Assembly (NCBI GenBank): GCA_002150815.3
Contig: NDFF03000033.1
Location: 496,001-560,000, forward strand
Source: Grammothele lineata
Lineage: Eukaryota > Basidiomycota > Agaricomycetes > Polyporales > Polyporaceae
DNA length: 64,000 bases
Reading direction: 5' to 3'
The translations under genes and the position numbers were made by a program. The notes beneath the pieces were generated by a model that made no database searches, had not been told where the DNA came from, and saw nothing but the letters and a program-made list of their open reading frames with translations. This document shows, one piece after another, positions 56,532 through 64,000 of the stretch. How positions within the stretch are numbered: the stretch's first letter is position 1; each line of letters starts with the position of its first letter.

Positions 56532-56993
56532 ATGATCGGTGCTCTCACGAACAGTCAGTCCTAGTGCCAAATACCGCATTCTACCCACATCTTATCCCTT
56601 TTGCCGCACCAGAGCCCAACCGTGTTGTGGAGAAGCAGAGACTCGTCCAGGTCAGTTCCCGTCCACAACGGTTGTGTGTCCCCTCACGACACTGTTTTAA
56701 ACGTACGCCGTTCCTACACAGGGCCAACACTCCCCTATCTACTACCGTCTTCCCCGCTCGAAGCTCTACGTCAGTGAGTGTCGAGAACGGGCGATATGCG
56801 ACGTATACATCCCTAACGGTGCGACACTTAGGGTCGTACTACGCGCTCTTCGCCGTCGGTATGGCCAGCACGGCCTACGGCGCGTTCCAGCTCGTCAGGG
56901 TGAGCTGTTCATTCCTTTGCGCGCTCTCAGAATGCCGACCCCGGTGCCTCCTGCCTTTTCTTTGTCTCGTAGGGCAAGCCTTCTTCGGAGTGA
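56532..56993 (+). CDS. Cytochrome c oxidase subunit 7A-like protein
   Basis: Small mitochondrial inner-membrane protein. Five tiny exons, 56532-56553, 56613-56650, 56722-56773, 56832-56899 and 56973-56993, close in frame to 66 aa; no single frame in the region is long enough to show it. The N-terminal part, KPNRVVEKQRLVQ, matches the EKQ(K/R)L(F/V)Q motif of COX7A proteins. After HSPIYYRLPRSKLYV a single membrane segment follows, YYALFAVGMASTAYGAFQLV, and the chain ends RGKPSSE, as expected for a one-helix complex IV subunit. It is followed 445 bp downstream on the same strand by COA3, an assembly factor of the same complex. The family assignment is by motif and helix position; other small one-helix proteins of complex IV are the alternative. 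Confidence 0.75.
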
Positions 56994-57438
56994 TTGCGTT
57001 GGACCGGAGTCGCAATGTAGTGTTCCACTATTCTACGCAATAACATCATATAGATGAGGAAATACACTGCTGGTGGATGTCGCAAGTGGTCGAGGCCGAG
57101 GCTTTTCTGTGTGCATGATATCCGCGACGCGCCCGTGTCCGATTTCTTCCGAATATTTCCGTGTGCATACCTGGTGTTAGACCGACCTTTGACGATTCGT
57201 CTGTTGCCAATCAGTGACCCTCGTGTCTGGCTGGTTCAGCTTGCGTGCGTAATATTGGACGTGCCATTCGTTGGCCTTTCGAGCTCCTCCAGGTTCTGAT
57301 GGCAGACTCGAAGGTGCGGACCGCCCGCACGTGCCCGAGAAGGGGTCGAGACTTCGCGCACGCGTCCTCTGCAAAGTTAGCGCATCTTGCCGTCTCACCA
57401 CCACGACCCTCTCTTCCTTTACCTCGCCCGGAAACACC

Positions 57439-58000
57439 ATGTCCAACCCATACGTCGACCGCAAGGCCGCCCGCGCGTCCTACCGCCCCAAGAACGTTCG
57501 TCCCCTTCCCCTCCGCGTCCCCGCGCGCCCGGTGTGACCGTCCCTCTGCCCCTCGACAGGTGATGTCCCCGGGCCTCCGCCGCGCGCGCGAGCCCTTCCG
57601 GCTGCGGAACGCGCTCACGGGCGTCCTCCTCGCCGGCTTCGCAGTCGGGGTGTGGGCGTACTCGATCGGCGCCGTCAGGCAGGACAAGTTCGACGACGTG
57701 GACGAGGAAGCGCGCGCGCTCATGGCCGGCTCGGGCATTCAAAGGGCTGAGGATGGCGCGGCAGACGGGCGGGCGGGCGCAGACGCGTCATCCAAGTCGA
57801 AGGGCGCTGCGCCGCTGTCTGGGGCAGGCTCGAGCTCGAGTTCTTCGGCACCGGTGGCGTCAACCAGTCGGCGGGGTGTCCTTCCTCTCCTGCTCGGTCG
57901 GTATCCCGGTATTTTGGATCCTTCTACGGGCACCCTTGTGTGGGGCGCGCCTCCTGTGGATAATGTTGGGAAGTTGAGGGATCGCACAAGGAGGGCATAG
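57439..58000 (+). CDS. COA3: Cytochrome c oxidase assembly factor Coa3
   Basis: Inner-membrane factor that controls Cox1 synthesis and assembly of complex IV in mitochondria. Two exons, 57439-57495 and 57560-58000, close to 165 aa. The first exon encodes MSNPYVDRKAARASYRPKN, then VMSPGLRRAREPFRLRNALT leads into the membrane helix GVLLAGFAVGVWAYSIG and the conserved AVRQDKFDDVDEEA just after it, the hallmark arrangement of the COA3/CCDC56 family. The remaining C-terminal tail is low-complexity (Gly/Ser/Ala) with a basic end, longer than in animals. The donor used is GTTCGT, a weaker form. An ATG further upstream (from 57301) is in a different context and is not needed. Confidence 0.88.
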
Positions 58001-58450
58001 ACTTTGTCTCGAAAAGTACACACCCACTACTACGGTATCCATGGTTAATGCACTCCATTCAGCGGAACTTTATTGCATACAGATCAGACACAGCGTCAGC
58101 ACGTAGCAAAACATACACAAGAGCAATCCATCCATCCTAGATCAGCGAACACGAGCAAGTCCATATCCAGACCCGATAGTAGTGAGAAACAAACGGAACG
58201 CGCGCTGCCACCTCCACGAATGCGGCACTGCTTCCCCAGTTCTGCCTCTAGGAACAAACATCCGCCCCAGCAGAGCCCCGCACAATGTCTGCACACCTGA
58301 GCGGGATGACCAGCTGTGTCTGCTGCGTGCATCCAGCGCGAGTCTGGAGACAAGGTGCCGGGGCTCATGCCAGAAACTGCCCCTCAGGCTGCCTTCGCAA
58401 ACCCAATACCGAGTCAGTAAACCCTTCAACTTACCACGCCAATGGAGCAC
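58001..58450. terminator. Convergent 3' region, COA3 and RNase III
   Basis: 450 bp between two convergent stop codons. No gene was recognised, and the sequence is comparatively AT-rich near 58020-58150, as expected for polyadenylation regions. Confidence 0.4.
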
Positions 58451-59760
58451 TCACGGGACGTAGATGCCGAGACGCACGAGGCCCTCCTTCGCGGCCTCGT
58501 TTCTGGCGGCCTTCTTCGTGCTCCCCCGCCCGCGGCCGAGGCACTCGTCGTCCACCATCGCGCGCACAACCCAGATTGGGGTCGTCTTAGTGCCCTCGCC
58601 CGCGCTGTCCGTGTACACCCACTCGACGTTCTTGCACTGCTGCTGCATGTACTGGTTGAAGAGTGACAAGTGGCCTACGTTCCCCGGCACGCGCGGCGGC
58701 GGGGGGATTGACCACGATGACGACGGAACCCCCGCCCCCGTTCCCGTTACCCCGTCAGAGGAAGTAGGGGAAGTGGGGGAGGCGGGGCTGCCTACGGTAT
58801 AGGTCGGGGCAAGGGCGAGATAGGTCGGCTCAGGGTCGGGAGGGAGGCCATGTTGCACGCGGACGATACGGTATGCCTCGAGGATGTACGGGCGGAGGAG
58901 TGGTTTGAGCCAGGCTTGGACGACCTCCAGGCCGCGGTCGATGTAGACGCCTCCAACGAACGCCTGTGGGTCCGAACCCTGATCAGCGGTTTCGCGAGAT
59001 ATTTGTGGCTCCATGGGCATACCTCAAAGAGGTCAGCTGGAGGTGGACGATAAGTCAAGTGAAAGCCACGAGTCGAGAGAAGGAAATCGCACCTTGGATG
59101 TTCGTCGAAGCCCTGAGCGTGATCGCCTGAGCAGGGTGCATGTGCAAATGTCTAGGGAGCTGATATTGAACCGAGCTGTATGAAGTTTCAGCCCGATCGC
59201 AGACTGTACATGAAGAGCGGCTATATGCGCACATTGAGGCTAGCGTGGGGTTTCCGACGACCAAAGCCCGAATTTTCTATGACAGACGTCCCGGTATCAG
59301 ACACAGGCATGGAAGTGGCTGCACATTAGGTGGAGTAGCTCACCGTCGATGGCCCTACACGCAGGCAGGGGAAGACCTCCCTCATCAGCCCTGTTACAAC
59401 CAAGCTGAGGACAGTATCTCCAAGATGCTCGAGCCTGTCCTGAAGTCAGCCGTGCGTTTCGGTTCCAGGAACACGACGACACTTGCATCTCGTTGTCCGG
59501 GCTCGGGTCGTCCGGCATGTCCTCGAAGACATGAGTCGGCCGCGCGTAAAAGCTACGATGGGTGAACGTCTGGGTCCTCAAGGACGCCGAGTGGATCTCC
59601 GGGAGCGGGGGCAGCCCATCGGGAAACTCTGGCCTGGTGGAGAGCCGGGGCTCGAACTCAGCGTCCGCAAGGCACAACGACTGGCAACTGGCGCACGCAC
59701 TTGAGCGGGGTCCGGCCGCTGGGCAGAGAGGGCCCTCGCGGCAGGCCAACGGGCACGCTG
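58451..59760 (-). CDS. RNase III with C-terminal dsRNA-binding domain
   Basis: Double-strand-specific endoribonuclease, likely Rnt1-like (pre-rRNA, snRNA, snoRNA processing). Supported exons: about 59700-59487, 59434-59344, 59276-59233, 59175-59093, a 14-nt microexon 59036-59023, and 58963-58451; phases agree throughout. The RNase III domain opens LPPLPEIHSASLRTQTFTHR and continues to NEMLEHLGDTVLSLVV (signature with Glu and Asp), then RVGPSTKIRALVVGNPTLAS, ISVQYQLPRHLHMHPAQAIT, and ADLFEAFVGGVYIDRG. The Asp and Glu of ADLFE, the second catalytic pair, lie on the microexon. All four metal-binding residues are therefore present, unlike the inactive mL44 relative. The dsRBD is LSLFNQYMQQQCKNVEWVY through STKKAARNEAAKEGLVRLGI. 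The first listed intron (59486-59435) starts with GC. The initiator codon was not fixed: the first exon has no good ATG, so a short upstream exon (perhaps near 59867, MGVSSPAMCVLPP) is probable. Confidence 0.85.
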
Positions 59761-60313
59761 TTATGGATCGCCCGCAGGCGGAAGTTCAGCTACCCGCGTA
59801 GTGTGAGGCGGGTGGGAGTACGCACATGGCGGGTGAGGACACGCCCATCTCTTTCTCGGCACGGGGAGGGCGAGGAGGGAGCTCGGACTACCCCGGCGGC
59901 GGCGGCCTGGGTATATATCGCGTAGGGCCCATGTTGTTGCGGAGCTTCGTCGGACTCGCGGGCGAGTGCAGCTGAGCGGAAGCTGAGAGCGAGCTGAGCG
60001 AGAACTTTGGGCAAGGTTCTCCAGCGCGCGCTCGTCCACTCGCCTCGCTTTCTTCCGCAGATGGCCAGAATGGCCACGCGCCTCCCGGACTCGGCCCCGG
60101 CCAGCGCGAATCTGTTCGTTGACGGCATTTTCATTGCACACTCGACGCCGGTATGGAAGACTTCAGCATCTATCCAGCATCTATCCAGAGAATCAAATGA
60201 TGCCTGGAGCGCGCGAGGGGCAGCGAGGATAATCGTAATAAGCATAAGATACAGTGGATATACACGAGCCGGACTTCTACATCTAACACACAAACCAGAG
60301 AACCCAAGAGACA
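59761..60313. other. Intergenic upstream of the RNase III gene
   Basis: About 550 bp that hold the probable first exon and promoter of the RNase III gene and the 3' region of MET16, both minus-strand. A direct 11-bp duplication (CATCTATCCAG twice) occurs near 60165-60190. Nothing else was recognised. Confidence 0.4.
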
Positions 60314-61304
60314 TCAAGCGGTCGCCTCGACGGCGGGCGCAGCCGCTGGGGCTGGTGAAGCCTCTGCCGTCTGCTGCTCAGCGAGAGCCTTCTCCTGAAG
60401 CTGAAAATCGTCCGAAGTCAGCCAAACTGAGCGGCCACAGCCACGGAAAGAACGTACCTTCTTCTCGGCCTCCTCCTTGAGTTTGAAGTAGTCTGTGTGC
60501 AGGCCGCACTCTGTCTTCTCCTTCTTACCCGCCCAACGGCCCGCGCGCTCGCCATGGTCACCCTCACCGGCCTTGACGGTGCTGTGCCAGTCGCCGACGC
60601 TCCGGTAGCCCTGGTCGAGAAGCTTGTTGCGGGGCACGTTGTTGCTCGACACGTACCACTCCACGAATGGGAACGTCCACGCAAAGAGCGGGTTAAGCTT
60701 CACGAGCCCCGTGTTGTCCACCTCGAGCGGCTGCAGGTTCGCGCGGTCTGCACCCTGCGAGGCCCGGCGTCCGGTGATCACCGCCTTCACGCCGAGCTCC
60801 TCATATGCCCGCCGCGCGGGCTCCACCTGTGCAGAGAAGACACGCCGTGAGCGGAGGCTGGGTGGGCCCGAGAGGCGCAAGACGCACCTTGACGAGGTAG
60901 TCGTACATGACTTCATCCGTCTCCCAGAGCTTCTCGCCGTACTTCTTCTCGAAGTCCGCGGGGGTCTCGCAGTCCTTGGGCTTGTAGACGGCGACGTCGC
61001 GACTGTAACGTGTTTTGACCTCCTCCACGAGCTCGTACGTCTCCTTAAAGTGGTAGAGCGTGTCGACGAAGATCAGGGGAGGCGGGCTCTGCGTGATCTT
61101 CGAGAGCATGTCGATCGCAACGAGGCCTGTGAGGCCAAAAGCCGTCGTCTGGAAGAGGCCGGGGATGTGCTCGACCGCCCATGCGAGGATGTCCTCGGGG
61201 GTCAGGTCGCGGAGGTACGCGTTTATGCGCTCAAGCTCCTCGGGCGCAATGGGGAGCGACAGGGGCTTCTCGAATGTGGGCTTCTCAGCAGCGGGAGGGG
61301 CCAT
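60314..61304 (-). CDS. MET16: PAPS reductase (3'-phosphoadenylylsulfate reductase)
   Basis: Reduces PAPS to sulfite with thioredoxin as electron donor, in assimilatory sulfate reduction to cysteine and methionine; cytosolic. Three exons, 61304-60888, 60826-60458 and 60400-60314, close to 290 aa. The start MAPPAAEKPTFEKPLSLPI is followed by the CysH fold: TPEDILAWAVEHIPGLFQTT, AFGLTGLVAIDMLSK, LIFVDTLYHFKETYELVEEV, AVITGRRASQGADRANLQPL, WTFPFVEWYV, and the C-terminal KTECGLHTD, whose Cys is the catalytic residue of the family. The tail after AEKK is Ala/Glu/Pro-rich. It is divergent from the Tls1-like gene by about 980 bp, and no close pathway neighbour is present. Confidence 0.95.
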
Positions 61305-62286
61305 GGTTTCGGTGGTGGTGGAATGAAGTAGAGAGGTCGTTAGGGGTTTACGGTGTACGGCGTCGGCCTAGGGTGGTGCAAAGTGCAGAGAGACATAGCG
61401 CGCAGCGGGTGGTATAAGAGAGAGCGGGACGGCGGAATGGACGAGCGGGGAGTGGTCGACACCATCGCGACATGATCGCGCCGGGCGACTGTTTCCGCGC
61501 ATGATTCAGCAGGCCCTCCAAAGTCACGCAGGAGTCGTAGCAGCCAATCGCCCGCCGAAAATTCAAGAAAGCTCCAGCTTTTGCTTGTGTATACGCCCGC
61601 AGCATTTGGAATAGGGCTGTATGACACAGGTTCGTAGTTCACACGTCTGATGCAGTTTGACGGTTCCGGCCCTCGAGAGCCAGTCGGGATGCAGCCTTTA
61701 TGGACCCCAAGTCAATCGCGCACACTGTCAAACGTTGTATATTCCATTTTTCTCAGACGCTTTGTATGCATCATAGTCTGTCAGCAGCATGCGTGACCAT
61801 TACCTTGCCTGTTCCCCCGTGGGCCGAAGGTGAGCGTAAGTACCTGAGAAGACGGTTAGTTCTTGTGCAAAATCAAGATCGACCGCGAGGGGAGAAGTCA
61901 AGATCATGCTCAGATTGCAAATATTACACCGTCATGCTGCCTTTTCAGCTGTACACTCGAGCGGTTCTACGTGTCGGAACCAGAGCGAGTGCAACGGCTT
62001 AGCAGTACGGGAGGTTGCTTAGCTTCCTCACAGCAAATTCGTGGCTGGAATTCAACCAAGGAAAACACTGTTGAGCTCACCTTCAGAATACGATGCTTTC
62101 CAGCGTAAGTACTGAGTACCGGCGCAAGGTTATGATCGTGTCGTCTAACTGAGAACGCATAATCCGAGTACATCGGCCTCTACATAGTCCGGCACGTGAC
62201 CTAGGTGCGAACCACGAATTCGCCACCTTGACCTCGAGCAACCACCACTAGTGACTGTCTACGTCCCGTCTACGCTTTCTTACCTC
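61305..62286. promoter_or_regulatory. Divergent promoter region, MET16 and Tls1-like gene
   Basis: The 982 bp between the divergent start codons contain no gene I can support. Short frames on both strands show no motif. Both promoters must lie here. I could not identify sulfur-regulator binding sites with confidence. Confidence 0.45.
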
Positions 62287-63481
62287 ATGTTCAAGAAACG
62301 ATCTCGGCCGCCGCCAACTACGCGCAGAGCGCTCTCTGAGAGCGAAGAGGATGAATCTCGCATTGAGGATGAAGGGAATGAGGGAGGAGAGGAGAAGCTC
62401 GCGTACGTACTGAAGCCCTTTAAATGTCCGCGTGGGTCCAACGTTGAGGACAATTGGCAACAGAGTCGCAGAGCTGATTGAGCTAAGGAAGCTACGCAAA
62501 GCTCGCGAGGGGATTGACGTGACGAAGCTGTCGAAGGGAGATGTGAAGAAGAAGCGAAAGAGGCCGAAGGAAGGAGAGGAAGTGCAGTACGGGCTCAGGC
62601 CAGGCGTGAGCCACGACAACGACGAGGAGTGAGTCATGCCGTTTTTTAGCTTGGGATACATCTGTTGAGTGATGTATCGTCTTAGGGAACCTGAAGATGC
62701 GGAGACGAAGATGAGGAAAGCTGTGCGTTCGAACAACTTCACACAGCAGACAAATGCTCTTGACGTGGACAAGCATATGTACATTCCGTTCGCAGCTGCG
62801 CATAATGTTGTGCTGACCACGCAATTTTTAGGATGGCCTACATTGAAGAGAATATGAAGCTCAAACGGGGAGCAAAGGCAGAGGAGGAGGCAGAGCAAGG
62901 CCCAGCCGATCCATATGCGGAGCTTTTCCGCCTTACAGACAAACACAAGGATGCTCAGAAGAAGGAAGAGGAGGGGAGTGTGACGAACAGTCTCGCCATG
63001 CTAACGGCGATTCCGGAAGTGGATCTTGGCATGGAGTGAGTTCCCTTGCCATCTATGCGCCTTACTCGAAATCTGATACCTTTCAAGCACGCGCCTGAAG
63101 AACATCGAGGAGACAGAGAAGGCCAAACGGCAGATGTCCGAATTACGCAGAGAGCGTGGAGGGCAGGCGGGTGATGAAGCACATCTTGCTGCAGCGCGCT
63201 GTACGCAGATGCCATGTGTTCTATCACACTTCTTGTACTCACTGTGCTTCCAGTCTACCGGCCGAATCTCAAGGCCAAATCCGACGCAGATATCATGCGA
63301 GACGCCAAATTGGAGGCCATGGGGCTTCGTCCCGACGACCACGAACACCGACGACCCTCGGACCGGGCGCAGATGGCTACCGACGAACTGGTGCGTCTTG
63401 CGCCATTCTCGCTCACGCGTATCTCATTCACCGGGACTCTTGCAGGTCATGGAACGTTTCAAGAAGAGGATGCGCAAATGA
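62287..63481 (+). CDS. TLS1: Tls1/C9orf78-like splicing and telomere-silencing factor
   Basis: Member of the Hep59/C9orf78 family; S. pombe Tls1 works with Brr2 in splicing of shelterin transcripts and so affects telomere length and silencing, and human C9orf78 binds the spliceosome. Seven exons: 62287-62402, 62464-62628, 62686-62778, 62832-63035, 63088-63200, 63254-63390 and 63446-63481; the frame closes to 287 aa. Motifs in order: MFKKRSRPPP, VAELIELRKLRK, REGIDVTKLSKGD-type segment, RPGVSHDNDEE, KMRKAVRSNNFTQQTNALDV, MMAYIEENMKLKRG, DPYAELFRL, TRLKNIEETEKAKRQM, FYRPNLKAKSDADIMRDAKL and MERFKKRMRK at the end. The protein is mostly charged, with predicted helices. Splice phases fit at every border. 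Confidence 0.9.
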
Positions 63482-64000
63482 TTGGGGTATTCGCATAACT
63501 TATTACTGGACCAGTGTAGTTTCTTTTGTACCGCTAATTGGCTCTGACCATCGCTTCATGTAAGACAGGCTCGTTTCTTGATCACGCAGCCGCCGCGAAG
63601 TCCTTCGTTTGTCGCTCTCACATCTCACTATGTTACTCATCCTGTCTGACTGCTTCCCCGAAGCCTCAATATGGCGTAGACCATACAGGTTCCGGGATAG
63701 GTTGGTGCTTGACCATAGGATTACAACTTGAGCGTTACCGCTCTCAGCGCCGCCACCCTACTACTTACGAGGTTGCTTGTGGACATGCATAAGTCACGCA
63801 AAAGGGCATGTCCTAGGAGCCCAGGCCGAGTCGCCGGTCTACCCCTAAGGAAATAGCGATATTCCTTGGTGGCTTCCAGCTCGCACATTGGGCGTTTGGA
63901 CAAAGTTTGATAGAACCATCGCAGGCAGCCGCTGCCAGTGCCCAAAACCAAGTGCTCGAAGGCTCGCTCTCGCCGATCGATATGGCCTCAACTGATCCCT
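63482..64000. other. Right edge, no supported gene
   Basis: Short frames only. An ATG at 63980 (reading ASTDP before the window ends) could begin a plus-strand gene, but too little is visible to support it. No tRNA or repeat was recognised. Confidence 0.4.

Noticed and set aside
58451..59760. Mitochondrial ribosomal protein mL44
   Set aside because: mL44 shares the RNase III plus dsRBD layout but lacks catalytic residues. Here LEHLGD and DLFE are both intact after splicing.

Overview
This window is nuclear DNA from a GC-rich filamentous fungus, most probably an agaricomycete basidiomycete (mushroom-type). The evidence is eukaryotic housekeeping genes broken by many short introns (mostly 50-75 nt, GT-AG with a few GC-AG), very compact promoters, gene pairs on both strands, and fungal families such as the basidiomycete GATA finger, TRP-like/FLC channels, Dsc2, Met16 and Tls1. 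No prokaryotic operon, CRISPR array, complete transposon, rRNA or convincing tRNA was found. Exon borders below were placed by hand from splice signals and reading-frame continuity; where the frame closes exactly, this is stated.

Layout. 1-2.7 kb: an unresolved minus-strand candidate gene. 2.7-6.6 kb: a divergent pair, the IST3/RBMX2-type spliceosomal RRM protein (minus) and eIF3 subunit d (plus). 8.6-10.4 kb: a Dsc2/UBAC2-like rhomboid pseudoprotease with a C-terminal UBA/CUE-like segment (minus). 10.4-24.5 kb: about 14 kb with no recognisable gene, very GC- and CpG-rich from about 17 kb on. 24.5-26.2 kb: a GATA transcription factor (minus). 27.3-29.1 kb: an ING/Yng2 PHD-finger protein (minus). 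29.1-33.9 kb: gene-poor DNA with one unresolved minus-strand candidate. 33.9-37.3 kb: a TRP-like/FLC-family membrane protein (plus). 37.6-40.4 kb: a CNH-like beta-propeller protein (minus). 41.7-42.6 kb: an orphan zinc-knuckle protein (minus), beside a 50-bp inverted repeat. 43.4-46.5 kb: NOP14 (plus). 46.8-55.3 kb: the ATR/Mec1/Rad3 checkpoint kinase (plus). 55.4-58.0 kb: YAF9 (minus), then two cytochrome c oxidase genes, a COX7A-like subunit and COA3 (plus). 58.4-59.8 kb: an RNase III with a dsRBD (minus). 60.3-61.3 kb: PAPS reductase MET16 (minus). 62.3-63.5 kb: Tls1/C9orf78-like splicing and telomere-silencing factor (plus).

Themes. Several genes act on chromatin and genome stability (ATR, Yng2, Yaf9, Tls1) and several on RNA (Ist3, NOP14, RNase III, Tls1, eIF3d). 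Yng2 and Yaf9 are both NuA4 histone-acetyltransferase subunits in yeast. COX7A-like and COA3 are adjacent on the same strand and both serve complex IV. These are ordinary core genes. I did not find a clearly new system. The most interesting details are a 14-nt microexon that carries two RNase III catalytic residues, GC-AG introns, a stop-free 66-nt intron inside eIF3d, the 14-kb gene-poor tract, and the orphan zinc-knuckle gene with its neighbouring inverted repeat.
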